DNA of 64,000 nucleotides from an uncultured Gammaproteobacteria bacterium (GCA_947258975.1 CAMYKK010000012.1:28040-92039); one strand, 5' to 3'. Counted from the stretch's first letter, positions 9,533 to 19,865 are shown. Notes: generated by a model not told the origin, from the letters alone. A program made the numbers and translations.

Positions 9533-10120
9533 ATGATGTGGAAACTGTTGGCCGTCGCATGCATCGATCGCAAGGGCGCGGTCCTGGCTGCGTCCGCCGT
9601 GTTGGCGCTGGCGTTGGGGGCGGTGCCGGAAGTGTTTGCCGAGTTTTTGGTACACAAGGTAGAGATCCAGCACGTTGACGACCGGTTGTTGGTGTCGGCG
9701 GACGTAGATCTTGGCCTGACCGAAGAGGTCGAGGACGCGGTCAACAGCGGCGTACCGTTGGTGCTGTTGACGGAATTTAGAGTCGTGCGCAGCGGCTTGC
9801 TGTGGGACGCGGAGATCGATCAAGTAAGTATGCGTTCACGGCTGCGGTATCACGCGTTGTCGGATCATTACATCGTAGAAACGTCCGCCTCCACTGGTAT
9901 TGAAATGTTTCGCTCCGTGGACGAGGCGCTCAGGCGTATTGGTACGCTGCGGGATATAAGCCTCGCGTTGCCGGAGGCCCGCGCCGAAAGCGGCCATCAA
10001 CTGGCGGTACGTAGCCGACTGGACATTGATGCGCTGCCTGGACCATTACGACCAATGGCTTTTCTGTCGCCAAATTGGCGGTTGAATAGCGATTGGACAC
10101 GCTGGAAGATTCTGCCGTGA
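9533..10120 (+). CDS. DUF4390 domain protein
   Basis: A 195-residue protein with an apparent signal peptide or N-terminal membrane helix (VLAASAVLALALGAVPEVFA), so probably periplasmic or inner-membrane anchored. The mature part (VHKVEIQHVDDRLLVSADVDLGLTEEVEDAVNSGVPLVL) matches the DUF4390 family, which sits between rsmB and an NtrY-like kinase in many gammaproteobacteria. The function is unknown. Its stop overlaps the kinase start in GTGA, so the two are translationally coupled. A role in sensing with the kinase is inference from position only. Confidence 0.85.
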   Translation: MMWKLLAVACIDRKGAVLAASAVLALALGAVPEVFAEFLVHKVEIQHVDDRLLVSADVDLGLTEEVEDAVNSGVPLVLLTEFRVVRSGLLWDAEIDQVSMRSRLRYHALSDHYIVETSASTGIEMFRSVDEALRRIGTLRDISLALPEARAESGHQLAVRSRLDIDALPGPLRPMAFLSPNWRLNSDWTRWKILP

Positions 10121-12336
10121 TTCGCTCTCTATTCGGCACCTTATCTGTAGTAATTCTTTTGTTGGTGTTGGTGCTGGCGCTGCTGTTATTGACGTCGGCT
10201 GCGCAACATGCCGAAGTCTCCGGCGAATTCTATTCAACCCTGCTCATAGTCAATATATTGGGCATTGTTATTCTGGCGGCGTTGATCACCGCCAACGTGT
10301 GGCATCTGTATCGTCAGTTCAGGGCGCAGGCATTGGGCTCCCGATTGACGATGCGTCTTTTGGGGATGTTTGTGTTGTTGGCTGGTATCCCGTTGGCGGT
10401 TGTTTATTATTTCTCGGTCCAGTTCTTGAGCAAGGGTGTCGACAGTTGGTTTGACGTTCGCGTTGAGCAGGCGATCGGCGACGCCTTGTTGCTAGGGCGC
10501 AATACCTTGGAGGTGCTCAAGCAGGATGTGGTGGACGACGTTTCAGAGGGAGCGGTAGGCGTAACCGAATCCGCGGGTTCATTGGAAATCATCCGAATGC
10601 TCGACGAGATGCGAGAACGCGGCGGATATTCCGAAGTCAGCCTGTATACGTCAACTGGCCGCATCGTTGCGTTCAGCAGCCAAGACTCCCAATCGTTAGT
10701 GCCCGACACCCCGGATGAAAGTGTGTTAACCCGCGTGCAACAGAGACAGGCATACGCCAGTCTGGAGCCGATATCCGATTCCACGCAACAACTGCGCATT
10801 GTGGTGCCTGTTCTGCCAACCGACGTCGGGAAACCGCTCCGTGCGTTGCAAGCGCTCAAACCGCTGCCTCTGCGCTACGCGAACCTGTCGGAGCGGATAG
10901 AATCGGCTTCAACCCAGTATAAGCAGATGGTCTTTTCCCGGGGGCCCCTCAAGTTCAGCCTGATCCTAACCTTGACGGTGGTTACCTTGGCCGCATTGCT
11001 CCTCTCAGTGTGGGCAGCCATATACATTTCCCGGCGGGTTTCCGCGCCGCTACGGGATTTGGCGGAGGGGACCCGCGCGGTCGCGTGGGGTAACTATAAA
11101 AAGGAATTGCCGGTGACCAGCAGCGACGAGTTCGGAATACTGGTCAAGTCTTTCAACGACATGACGCGACGAATCAACGAGGCGCAAAACACGGCGCGTC
11201 GGAGTCAACGGGAGACGGAAGAACAGCGTACTTATCTGGAGACGGTGTTGGCGCATTTGTCCTCCGGTGTATTGTCGTTTGATATCGAGTTGAATTTGCT
11301 GACGCAAAATGCGACGGCGAGCCAGATTCTCGGCACTACATTCGCGGAGGGTAAAGATCGCCCGGTAGGTGCCGTCAAGAGCGAGTACCCCCGCTTTGAG
11401 TCCTTGTTTTCGATGATCGAGGACGCCATGAACAAGGGCCTGGACGAGTGGCAACACCCAATCACGCTGTTTGGTACTCGCGGCCGCCAGGTATTAATAG
11501 TGCGGGGCACAAAGCTGCCCGGAAAGCGCGGGGGCTACGTAGTGGTATTTGATGACGTCACCGACTTGATACAAGCCCAGCGCGATGCCGCGTGGGGCGA
11601 AGTTGCGAGGAGGTTGGCACATGAGATCAAGAATCCACTCACGCCTATTCAGTTGTCCGTCGAGCGCATAAGACAAAAGTACTCAAAGAAGCTGCCACCC
11701 GACGATTATGCGACCTTGGAACGGGCAACACGCACCATCGCGCAACAAGTTGAGTCAATGAAGAACATGGTCAACGCCTTCTCAAACTATGCGCAGCCTG
11801 TGCAGATGAGGCTGAAGCCGGTGCGCCTGAACCAGCTTGTCCGGGATGTTGCTGAACTGCACCGGCGTGCGGACAGTCCGATAAAGATAATCTTCGATCT
11901 GGACGAAGATCTTCCAGAATTAATGGCAGACAGCGATCGGCTCCGGCAGGTGCTGAATAATCTCCTGATAAACGCCAAAGATGCGCTCGCGCAGACCTTG
12001 CATCCGGAAATCCGTATATCCACGCTGAGTGTTCGCGAGAGGGACGGTGCCCATATTCGACTCACGGTCGCAGATAATGGACCCGGTGTGCCCAAAGACA
12101 TCATGGAACGATTATTCGAACCCTACGTCAGCACCAAAGCGAAGGGAACCGGTTTGGGTCTGGCGATCGTGAAGCGGATCGCGGAGGAGCATGGTGGAAG
12201 GTTGTGGGCGGAAAATCGAGGAAATGGCGGGGCATGCGTTACTATACAGGTACCACAAGTAATGCGACGCGAAAATGTCACTGACCCAAATCTTAGGGTG
12301 AATCGCGGGCCCAAGGCAGAAGAGAAAATAGCGTGA
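10117..12336 (+). CDS. ntrY: NtrY-type sensor histidine kinase
   Basis: About 739 residues from the GTG at 10117, which overlaps the upstream stop by four bases; the earlier in-frame TTG at 10093 is less likely. The N-terminus has three or four membrane helices up to about residue 110, a periplasmic segment of about 180 residues, another helix, then HAMP (VSAPLRDLAEGTRAVAWGNYKKELP), a PAS-like region, HisKA with the phospho-acceptor His in RRLAHEIKNPLTPIQLSVERI, and HATPase_c (NNLLINAKDAL; ADNGPGVP; GTGLGLAIVKRI). The partner regulator starts inside its last codons. NtrYX systems respond to nitrogen, redox or envelope cues in other proteobacteria; the signal here is unknown. Confidence 0.93.
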   Translation: MIRSLFGTLSVVILLLVLVLALLLLTSAAQHAEVSGEFYSTLLIVNILGIVILAALITANVWHLYRQFRAQALGSRLTMRLLGMFVLLAGIPLAVVYYFSVQFLSKGVDSWFDVRVEQAIGDALLLGRNTLEVLKQDVVDDVSEGAVGVTESAGSLEIIRMLDEMRERGGYSEVSLYTSTGRIVAFSSQDSQSLVPDTPDESVLTRVQQRQAYASLEPISDSTQQLRIVVPVLPTDVGKPLRALQALKPLPLRYANLSERIESASTQYKQMVFSRGPLKFSLILTLTVVTLAALLLSVWAAIYISRRVSAPLRDLAEGTRAVAWGNYKKELPVTSSDEFGILVKSFNDMTRRINEAQNTARRSQRETEEQRTYLETVLAHLSSGVLSFDIELNLLTQNATASQILGTTFAEGKDRPVGAVKSEYPRFESLFSMIEDAMNKGLDEWQHPITLFGTRGRQVLIVRGTKLPGKRGGYVVVFDDVTDLIQAQRDAAWGEVARRLAHEIKNPLTPIQLSVERIRQKYSKKLPPDDYATLERATRTIAQQVESMKNMVNAFSNYAQPVQMRLKPVRLNQLVRDVAELHRRADSPIKIIFDLDEDLPELMADSDRLRQVLNNLLINAKDALAQTLHPEIRISTLSVRERDGAHIRLTVADNGPGVPKDIMERLFEPYVSTKAKGTGLGLAIVKRIAEEHGGRLWAENRGNGGACVTIQVPQVMRRENVTDPNLRVNRGPKAEEKIA

Positions 12337-13703
12337 CCGGTCAAACGATTTTAGTCGTTGATGACGAGCCTGATATTCGCGAGATAGTCCGCGATATACT
12401 CGAGGACGAAAAGTATATGGTGCTCACGGCGGATAGCGCGGAAGATGCACGTCAATTGCAGAAAAAACGCCGTCTCGACTTGGTATTGCTGGACATCTGG
12501 ATGCCGGGTACCGACGGGATTTCGTTATTGAAGGAGTGGGCCAGTGTTGACGATTTAGACGTCCCGGTGATCATGATTTCGGGGCACGGCAATGTGGAAA
12601 CTGCGGTGGAGGCAATCCGCTACGGGGCATATGATTTCCTTGAAAAACCGCTGTCCACAGCCAAGCTGCTGGTCACGGTCGAACGGGCCTTGCAGAGTGA
12701 CCGCCTGCGCAAGGAAAACGTGCGGTTGCGGGGCCGCTTGGAACCGGTGGCGGCCCTGGACGGTAGCAGCGAAGTGTTGCAGGCTCTGCGTAAACAGATG
12801 GCGAGAGTGGCGAGCACGGACAGCTGGGTTTTGATCACCGGTGAACCGGGTAGCGGCAAGGAAGTGGTCGCCAGAAGCCTGCATAATCAAAGTCCTCGCC
12901 GTGAGGCGGAATTCGTGCATGTCAGTCTGGCTGCTATTCCCACGCAAAGCATTCTGGCGCAGTTGTTCGGCACTGAAGAGAATGGAATCGCTTGGCCGGG
13001 ACGGTTCGAGCAGGCCAAGGGCGGCACATTGTTTCTGGATGAAGTCGGCGATCTAGCCCTGGATACCCAGGCCAAGTTACTGAACGCGCTGGAAGAAAGT
13101 CGGTTCATGAGGGTCGGCGGACAGCAGTATGTCGACGTCGATGTCCGCGTCATCGCCGCGACCAATCAGGATTTGGAAAAAGCGGTGTCCGAGGGCCGTT
13201 TCCGTGAGGATCTGTATTACCGTCTCAATGTCGTACCAATACATGTGCCGCCGCTGCGCGATCACGTGGAGGATGTTCCGCAACTAGTCGATTTTTACCT
13301 TGGATGGATGGTGGAAAAGGAGCAGCTGCCATATCGCCGCTTCTCAACCGGTGCGCTGAATGTTCTGCGTAACTACCATTGGCCGGGTAATGTCCGAGAG
13401 TTGAAGAACCTGGTCCAAAGAATATTAATCCTAAATCGTGGCGAGGAAGTGAATGCCAATGAAGTGGAAGCCGCGCTGAGCGACACGATAAGCGGCGCTG
13501 CCAAGCAGTTCTCGGCATCCGTGTTCAATACGAATCTCCGTGACGCGAGGGAGCAGTTTGAAAAGTCTTACTTAGAATATCACCTGCAACGCGTAGGTGG
13601 TAATGTAAGCGAGTTGGCGCAGTTTGCTGGCATGGAACGTACGCACTTGTACCGAAAGCTGAAGACATTCGGCATCGATACCAAGGCCGTGAAGGGCGCC
13701 TGA
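12333..13703 (+). CDS. ntrX: NtrX-type AAA+ response regulator
   Basis: A 456-residue regulator with a receiver domain (phospho-acceptor D54 in LLDIWMPGTDG, conserved Lys in EKPLS), an AAA+ sigma-54 interaction domain (Walker A GEPGSGKE, GGTLFLDEVGDLALDTQ, RVIAATNQDLE, WPGNVRELKNLV) and a C-terminal Fis-type helix-turn-helix (VSELAQFAGMERTHLYRKLKTFGI). The surface loop that normally reads GAFTGA and contacts sigma-54 is replaced by a short segment between FGTEENG and GRFEQ. The GTG start overlaps the kinase stop by four bases. It should act as partner of NtrY, perhaps without activating sigma-54 promoters. Confidence 0.93.
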   Translation: MTGQTILVVDDEPDIREIVRDILEDEKYMVLTADSAEDARQLQKKRRLDLVLLDIWMPGTDGISLLKEWASVDDLDVPVIMISGHGNVETAVEAIRYGAYDFLEKPLSTAKLLVTVERALQSDRLRKENVRLRGRLEPVAALDGSSEVLQALRKQMARVASTDSWVLITGEPGSGKEVVARSLHNQSPRREAEFVHVSLAAIPTQSILAQLFGTEENGIAWPGRFEQAKGGTLFLDEVGDLALDTQAKLLNALEESRFMRVGGQQYVDVDVRVIAATNQDLEKAVSEGRFREDLYYRLNVVPIHVPPLRDHVEDVPQLVDFYLGWMVEKEQLPYRRFSTGALNVLRNYHWPGNVRELKNLVQRILILNRGEEVNANEVEAALSDTISGAAKQFSASVFNTNLRDAREQFEKSYLEYHLQRVGGNVSELAQFAGMERTHLYRKLKTFGIDTKAVKGA

Positions 13704-13751
13704 CGGCTGATACCAAGGTTATAACAACAATCCAATTTCCTAGTCGACGTA

Positions 13752-15128
13752 ATGAAGATCATCATTCTTGGAGCTGGCCAGGTGGGTGCGTCCAGTGCCG
13801 AGATCCTTGCCAGCGAGTCCAATGACATTACGCTTGTTGATCTCGATGAGAGGTTCTTGAGGAAGTTGCAGGATCGCCTGGATATACGCACCGTGGTTGG
13901 AAACGCGGCATCCCCAAAGGTGCTGGGGGAGGCCGGCGCCGAGGATGTCGATCTGTTGTTGGCGGTTACTAACAGTGATGAGACCAATATGGTGGCATGC
14001 CAAGTCGCTGCGTGTAAATTCGCCACACCTACAAAGATCGCAAGAATTCGCGACAATGACTATCTCGGCTGCGAGGAGCTTTTTGGCCCCGATGGTTTGC
14101 CCATCGATGTCATCATCAGCCCGGAGGCGGTGGTTACCGAGCACATTTTACGCTTGATCGAATACCCGGGTGCGCTACAGGTGCTGGATTTTGCGAACGG
14201 GAGAATTCAGCTCGTCGGTGTGCATGCCTATCATGGCGGGCCGTTGGTGGGCCACCCCCTGGCGGAATTGCGGCAACATATGCCCAAGATCGATGCTCGC
14301 GTAGCCGCGATTTTTCGTAAACAAAGTGTGTTAACACCGAAGGCCGATACCATCATTGAACCCGGAGATGAAGTATTTTTCGTCGCCGCCAAACAACACA
14401 TCCGCAACGTCATGAGTGAAATGAGGCGGATGGATGAGAACGTCACTCGGGTCATGTTGGCCGGCGGCGGTAACATCGGGTTTCGCTTGTCACGCGAACT
14501 GGAAGGACAAAACTACAACGTTAAGGTGATCGAAAGGGACTTCAGGCGCGCGGAGCAGATTGCGGATGGCCTTGATCACACGGTGATTCTTCATGGTGAT
14601 GCCGCAGATGAAGAATTATTGCATCAGGAGAACATCGAAAATATCGACGTATTTTGTGCCGTGACCAACAACGACGAGGCCAATATATTGTCGGCAATGC
14701 TGGCCAAGAAACTCGGCGCCAGGCGGGTCATGGCGCTGATCAATCGGTCCGTTTACGTCGACCTGCTCGAGCATGGAGAAATAGACATTGTTATCTCACC
14801 ACGCACTGCCACGGTGGGCAGTATTCTGGCACATATTCGCCGTGGCGATGTTGTCGCTGTCCATTCGATTCGACGTGGTGCCGCAGAGGCCATTGAGGCG
14901 GTCGCTCACGGCGACAAGGATACGTCACGCGTGGTGGGGCGGGGCGTGCGTGACTTGCCGCTGCCTCCGGGAACCGGGATCGGCGCAATTTTGCGCGATG
15001 GAGAAGTGCTAATCGCCCACAAAGATACGGTGATTCAGCCAGAGGATCATGTGATTCTATTCATGGTGGATAAACGTCATATTCAAGATGTAGAAGAGTT
15101 GTTCCAGGTTGACGTGACCTATATCTAA
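13752..15128 (+). CDS. trkA: Trk potassium transporter peripheral subunit TrkA
   Basis: A 458-residue cytoplasmic gating subunit with two tandem RCK modules. Each has a Rossmann nucleotide-binding site: MKIIILGAGQVGASSAEIL at the N-terminus and VMLAGGGNIGFRLSREL near residue 235, each followed by a TrkA_C domain. It binds NAD(H) or ATP and opens TrkH. trkH follows 20 bases downstream, giving a complete K+ uptake unit. Confidence 0.97.
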   Translation: MKIIILGAGQVGASSAEILASESNDITLVDLDERFLRKLQDRLDIRTVVGNAASPKVLGEAGAEDVDLLLAVTNSDETNMVACQVAACKFATPTKIARIRDNDYLGCEELFGPDGLPIDVIISPEAVVTEHILRLIEYPGALQVLDFANGRIQLVGVHAYHGGPLVGHPLAELRQHMPKIDARVAAIFRKQSVLTPKADTIIEPGDEVFFVAAKQHIRNVMSEMRRMDENVTRVMLAGGGNIGFRLSRELEGQNYNVKVIERDFRRAEQIADGLDHTVILHGDAADEELLHQENIENIDVFCAVTNNDEANILSAMLAKKLGARRVMALINRSVYVDLLEHGEIDIVISPRTATVGSILAHIRRGDVVAVHSIRRGAAEAIEAVAHGDKDTSRVVGRGVRDLPLPPGTGIGAILRDGEVLIAHKDTVIQPEDHVILFMVDKRHIQDVEELFQVDVTYI

Positions 15129-15148
15129 CTCATACCTGACCCGCAACG

Positions 15149-16600
15149 ATGCAGTACAAAGTCATCCTCAAGGTTCTGGGGGTATTACTGGTGCTATTCA
15201 GTAGTACGCTATTGCCGCCCATCTTGATCTCCTGGATTTACCACGATGGCGCCGCGCAACCATTTTTCACTGCATTTGTTGCCACCTTCGTCACGGGGCT
15301 CATCCTCTGGTTGTTCACCAGGCATGCAAGGCGTGATTTGCGTTTTCGCGAAGGATTTTTGGTGGTCGTCTTGTTTTGGACCGTGCTCGCATCCTTTGGC
15401 TCAATCCCGTTTTTGTTGGTAACTACCCCAGCGCTGTCGCTAACCGATGCGTTTTTTGAGTCAATGTCTGGACTCACCACAACCGGCGCCACGATATTGA
15501 CCAATATTGATGAACTGCCGAAATCAATTCTCTATTACCGTCAGCAGCTGCAGTGGCTCGGTGGGATGGGCATCATTGTGTTAGCGGTGGCAATAATGCC
15601 GATGTTGGGGGTCGGCGGCATGCAGCTTTTCCGTGCGGAAACCCCTGGGCCGATGAAAGATACGAAGTTGACTCCGCGCATTACCGAGACCGCCAAGGCT
15701 CTGTGGTACATCTACCTGGGGCTTACGCTGATCTGTGCTTTTTGTTACTGGCTCGCGGGCATGAACCTTTTCGACGCCGTGAGCCACAGTTTTTCTACGG
15801 TCGCCATCGGAGGATTTTCCACCCACGACAACAGCCTGGGATTCTTCAATAACGCTGCGATAGACGTCGTGGCGATAGTCTTCATGGTCGTCGCCGGGGT
15901 CAATTTTGCATTGCACTTCGTGAGTTGGCGCTCCCGCAGCCTGGCGGCCTATTTCAACGATCCCGAGGCCGCAGTATTTGTTGGGATCTTGTTTGGGATG
16001 AGCGTACTGGTGATCACGATACTCAGTGCTGCCGCCACCTTTGATTCTCCTGAGGAAACCTTGCTTCAGGGCTTGTTTCAAGTGGTGTCTATCGCCACGA
16101 CGACTGGCTTTACTACTGGCGGTTACAATTGGTGGCCGTCTTTCTTGCCGTTACTTTTGTTGATGTTGAGTTTTATCGGCGGTTGTGCCGGATCCACTGC
16201 AGGCGGCGTTAAAGTGATCCGGGCGATACTTTTATATAAACAAGCGCGGCGGGAAATTTTTCGACTGATTCATCCCAGTGCGATGTTAGCCATCAAGTTG
16301 GGCGGGAAGCCGGTTCCGGATTCGGTGATTCACGCCGTGTGGGCGTTTTTCTCCCTATATATCCTATGCTTTACAGTGCTCGGATTGGCCGTGTCCGCCA
16401 CCGGTGTGGACTGGATCACGACTTTTTCCGCTGTAGCGGCGTGTATGAACAATCTCGGTCCCGGCCTGGGTGAAGTGGCGATGAACTATGCGAACGTTGG
16501 CATGGTGGGCAAATGGATATTGAGCATCGCGATGCTGTTGGGACGTCTCGAATTGTTCACACTGCTAGTGTTGTTCACCGCGACCTTCTGGCGAAGTTAG
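15149..16600 (+). CDS. trkH: Trk potassium uptake membrane subunit TrkH
   Basis: A 483-residue inner-membrane protein with about ten hydrophobic helices. The repeated pore-loop signatures of the Trk/Ktr family are visible: SMSGLTTTGATIL, STVAIGGFSTHDNS, ATTTGFTTGGYNWWP and CMNNLGPGLGEV, in line with four P-loop repeats. The usual charged region IGGCAGSTAGGVKVIR precedes the last repeat. It translocates K+ and is regulated by TrkA just upstream. Confidence 0.97.
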   Translation: MQYKVILKVLGVLLVLFSSTLLPPILISWIYHDGAAQPFFTAFVATFVTGLILWLFTRHARRDLRFREGFLVVVLFWTVLASFGSIPFLLVTTPALSLTDAFFESMSGLTTTGATILTNIDELPKSILYYRQQLQWLGGMGIIVLAVAIMPMLGVGGMQLFRAETPGPMKDTKLTPRITETAKALWYIYLGLTLICAFCYWLAGMNLFDAVSHSFSTVAIGGFSTHDNSLGFFNNAAIDVVAIVFMVVAGVNFALHFVSWRSRSLAAYFNDPEAAVFVGILFGMSVLVITILSAAATFDSPEETLLQGLFQVVSIATTTGFTTGGYNWWPSFLPLLLLMLSFIGGCAGSTAGGVKVIRAILLYKQARREIFRLIHPSAMLAIKLGGKPVPDSVIHAVWAFFSLYILCFTVLGLAVSATGVDWITTFSAVAACMNNLGPGLGEVAMNYANVGMVGKWILSIAMLLGRLELFTLLVLFTATFWRS

Positions 16601-16783
16601 CCCGTATTCCTCCCCAGGCGTCCCGCGGCCAAGTCGGTGGTCCTTACCATCGGTCCGACATCCGTGACGCCGCGGCTGTTGCGTTTGACACTCGCGGCGC
16701 CTAGCCCGCATATTTCACCAAGGTACCCCGCATTTATCCTTCTCCAGGGCGCGCGAACAAGAATATGACGAGCAGCAGTTGAT
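16601..16783. other. Intergenic region after trkH, no gene seen
   Basis: This 183-base gap separates trkH from the MMPL transporter on the same strand. No plausible ORF, tRNA or strong terminator with a T tract was found. A short GC-rich stretch around 16660-16695 could form weak hairpins. Confidence 0.5.
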
Positions 16784-19105
16784 ATGGGCGCAAGCCTGGC
16801 AAGCTGGGTGATTAGATACCGTTATGTCGTGGTCATCGCCACGTTGGTAGTTGTCGTAGTTGCCGCAAGCGGAATGCGGTTTCTTACGTTTACGACGGAT
16901 TATCGTGCCTTTTTCAGCACGAATAATCCGCAGCTCAACGCTTTTGAGGCGATTCAAAATACCTACACCAAGTACGACAACCTGTTGTTCGTCCTGGCGC
17001 CGAAGAATGCCCAGGTGTTTTCCCGTCAAAGCCTATCCGCCATCGAATGGTTGACAGAACAGGCATGGAAGCTGCCCTATTCCTCACGCGTCGACTCTTT
17101 ATCAAATTTCCAATACTCGCACGCCGATGGTGACGAGTTAATCGTCGAAGACCTGTACACAGATGCGTTGGCGTTGAGCGACGCTGACATCCGGCGTATC
17201 AAGGATGTAGCGCTTGCGGAGCCATTATTGCGTAACCGGTTAGTGCCGGACCGCGGGCATGTGACCGGGATCAACGTTACCGTTCAGCTGCCGGGTGAGC
17301 GGCTCAACCGGGAGGTACCGGAAGTTGCGAATGCTGGCCGCCAACTGGCGGCTGAATTCCGCGCGCGATTTCCGGACATAGGCGCGCACCTTACCGGGAT
17401 CGTGATGATGAATGTGTCGTTCCCGGAGGCCTCGCAATATGATCTGAGAACGCTTATACCCTTGATGTTCGCGATCGTGATTATCACGCTATGGGCCTTG
17501 ATTCGTTCGTTTCCCGGTACCTTGGCGACGGTATTGGTGATCGGTTTTTCGATCATTTGTGCAATGGGTCTGGCGGGATGGTTGGGAATCAAGCTCACCG
17601 GCCCATCTGCGGCGTCACCGACAATTATTCTCACTCTCGCGGTGGCTGACTGTGTGCATGTGTTGATCAATTTTGTGCATGCCATGCGCCATGGTGCCGG
17701 CCGCCGGGACGCGATCTTGGAAAGTTTGCGTATCAATCTGCAACCCATTTTCATTACTTCGCTGACCACGGCCATCGGTTTTTTGAGTATGAATTTCAGT
17801 GATGTACCACCGTTTCGTGATCTCGGGAATATCGTGGCTATGGGTGTCGCGTTGGCGTTCGTGTTCTCGGTAACGTTCTTGCCCGCGTTCATGAACATAG
17901 TTCCGGTACATGTACATCCACAAACAACCCACGGAAGCCGCGCTATGGAGTGGCTCGCGGATTTCGTTGTCGTGCGACGCAAGGCATTGTTGTGGAGCAT
18001 TGGTCCGTTGATGCTGCTTTTAATCGCGTTTATACCGAAGAACGAATTCAATGATGAATTCGTCAAATATTTCGACGAGACGATCGAGTTTCGGCGCGCC
18101 ACCGATTTTACGACCGATAACCTTACCGGCATCTACACAATCCAATTTTCACTGGAGTCTGGTGAATCCAGTGGCATAGCGCGGCCGGAATTTCTATCGG
18201 CGGTCGAACAATTCTCTCAATGGTTTAGAAAACAACCGGAAGTTATCCATGTCAACACATTGACTGATACTCTTAAGCGATTGAATAAGAACCTTCATGG
18301 AGACGATCCGGCTTGGTATCGCGTACCACAACAGCGTGATCTCGCGGCGCAATATTTGTTGCTCTACGAAATGTCACTACCGTACGGCCTGGATCTCAAT
18401 GACCAGATCAACATCGATAAATCATCCATCCGTATGGTGGTGACTACCGAGAGTTTATCCACGAAGGCAACACTCGATCTCGAGCGCCGAGCGCGCGGCT
18501 GGCTGGTACAGAACGCGCCGATTTCGATGCACGGCGCACAGGGCTCCAGCCCCAATATCATGTTTGCGCACATCACGGAGCGTAATATCCGCAGCATGCT
18601 GGTGGGTACGACATTCGCGCTGATCGCCATCTCGCTGATCCTGGTGATGGTGTTACGTTCAGTCAAAATCGGTTTGATCAGTATGATCCCGAACCTGGTG
18701 CCCGCGGCGCTGGCGTTTGGTTTGTGGGGCATCATGGTGGGGCAGGTGGGCTTGTCGATCTCCATCGTGACCGCGATGACCCTGGGGATTGTGGTCGACG
18801 ACACGGTACACTTCCTGAGCAAGTACATGCGCGCCACTCGGGAGGATAATATGAACGCACAGAATGCGGTGCGCTATGCGTTCTCTACCGTAGGTATGGC
18901 GCTGTGGGTGACCTCGGTAGTTTTGGTGGCGGGCTTTTTGGTGCTGTCGCAATCGGCGTTTCAGGTGAACTCCGGGATGGGCCTTTTGACCGCGATGACC
19001 ATTGCCTTCGCGTTGATCGCGGATTTCCTATTTCTGCCGCCCCTGTTGATACTAATTGAAGAAAAAACCGCCGAAAAAAGATTAAATGTTGCACCAAGGA
19101 CGTAA
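16784..19105 (+). CDS. MMPL/RND family transporter
   Basis: A 773-residue polytopic membrane protein. One helix lies at the N-terminus (YVVVIATLVVVVVAASGMRFL), then a periplasmic domain of about 200 residues, a block of five helices including AVADCVHVLINFVHAMRHG, a second periplasmic domain and a second helix block with MTLGIVVDDTVHFLSKYMRA. Two such halves are the layout of the RND/MMPL superfamily. The intramembrane Asp in VADC and VVDD fits proton coupling. No membrane-fusion or outer-membrane partner is adjacent, so it may be a hydrophobic-molecule exporter of the sterol-sensing-like class. The substrate is unknown. Confidence 0.88.
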   Translation: MGASLASWVIRYRYVVVIATLVVVVVAASGMRFLTFTTDYRAFFSTNNPQLNAFEAIQNTYTKYDNLLFVLAPKNAQVFSRQSLSAIEWLTEQAWKLPYSSRVDSLSNFQYSHADGDELIVEDLYTDALALSDADIRRIKDVALAEPLLRNRLVPDRGHVTGINVTVQLPGERLNREVPEVANAGRQLAAEFRARFPDIGAHLTGIVMMNVSFPEASQYDLRTLIPLMFAIVIITLWALIRSFPGTLATVLVIGFSIICAMGLAGWLGIKLTGPSAASPTIILTLAVADCVHVLINFVHAMRHGAGRRDAILESLRINLQPIFITSLTTAIGFLSMNFSDVPPFRDLGNIVAMGVALAFVFSVTFLPAFMNIVPVHVHPQTTHGSRAMEWLADFVVVRRKALLWSIGPLMLLLIAFIPKNEFNDEFVKYFDETIEFRRATDFTTDNLTGIYTIQFSLESGESSGIARPEFLSAVEQFSQWFRKQPEVIHVNTLTDTLKRLNKNLHGDDPAWYRVPQQRDLAAQYLLLYEMSLPYGLDLNDQINIDKSSIRMVVTTESLSTKATLDLERRARGWLVQNAPISMHGAQGSSPNIMFAHITERNIRSMLVGTTFALIAISLILVMVLRSVKIGLISMIPNLVPAALAFGLWGIMVGQVGLSISIVTAMTLGIVVDDTVHFLSKYMRATREDNMNAQNAVRYAFSTVGMALWVTSVVLVAGFLVLSQSAFQVNSGMGLLTAMTIAFALIADFLFLPPLLILIEEKTAEKRLNVAPRT

Positions 19106-19246
19106 TATTGGGAGTTAAATATCACAATCATCCACTTTTAATATAATTTGAACATACGCGGCGAAACATCGATAATCACGGGTCTATTGGAATGATAGTG
19201 GCGTATAACTCTTAAATATTCAGAAAAATAATCTCTTGGTGGGAAC

Positions 19247-19828
19247 ATGATGACAATTATACGGGATTTAACTCGATATTACCGCTTACTTCGCCGGCAT
19301 GGCATCAATGACTCCCATAGCGGCAACGCGTCCGTGCGCGATGGTGAGCAGGTATGGATCACCCCGACCGGGGCGTGCGCCGACAGCTTGCAGAGCTGGC
19401 AGCTGGTCCGTTGCCCGCTGGACGTCGGTACCTGTCCCCGGGCGTCGGCGGATCTCGACCTGCATCGCGCGGTGTACCAACACAATGCCAAGGCGCGCGC
19501 GGTCCTGCATGCACACGGTAGCTACGCCGTCGCCTTGACGATGAACGGGCGGGACTACGTGCCGGCGGATCTGGAAGGCGAACTTTACTTCCCCCGTGTT
19601 CCCGTGATCGACCTGGCGTACGGCGAATATTTTACGCATTCGCCGGACCGGGTCGGTAAAGCGCTGAGCGAATTTCCAGTCGCCATCGTTCGCGGACACG
19701 GCATGTATGCCTGGGGCGAGGACTTGGATCAAGCCTATAAATGGATATGCTCGCTGGAACTCTCCGCGACGATACGTTATCGCGCCTCACTAGCGGGCAC
19801 GCTCCCCTCGGGAGACGGAGAAAACTGA
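19247..19828 (+). CDS. Class II aldolase/adducin family protein
   Basis: A 193-residue protein with the zinc-dependent class II aldolase fold: HSGNASVRDG, VWITPTGACADSL, AVLHAHGSYAVALT (two metal-ligand His) and the third ligand in VRGHGMYAWGE. Relatives act on sugar phosphates such as fuculose-1-phosphate or methylthioribulose-1-phosphate. The sequence does not tell which, and no pathway genes flank it. The AT-rich 140 bases upstream probably hold its promoter. The convergent neighbour ends 46 bases downstream. Confidence 0.85.
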   Translation: MMTIIRDLTRYYRLLRRHGINDSHSGNASVRDGEQVWITPTGACADSLQSWQLVRCPLDVGTCPRASADLDLHRAVYQHNAKARAVLHAHGSYAVALTMNGRDYVPADLEGELYFPRVPVIDLAYGEYFTHSPDRVGKALSEFPVAIVRGHGMYAWGEDLDQAYKWICSLELSATIRYRASLAGTLPSGDGEN

Positions 19829-19865
19829 AACGGAAGGTACAAACTTTTCGCCGTGTGAAGATAAC

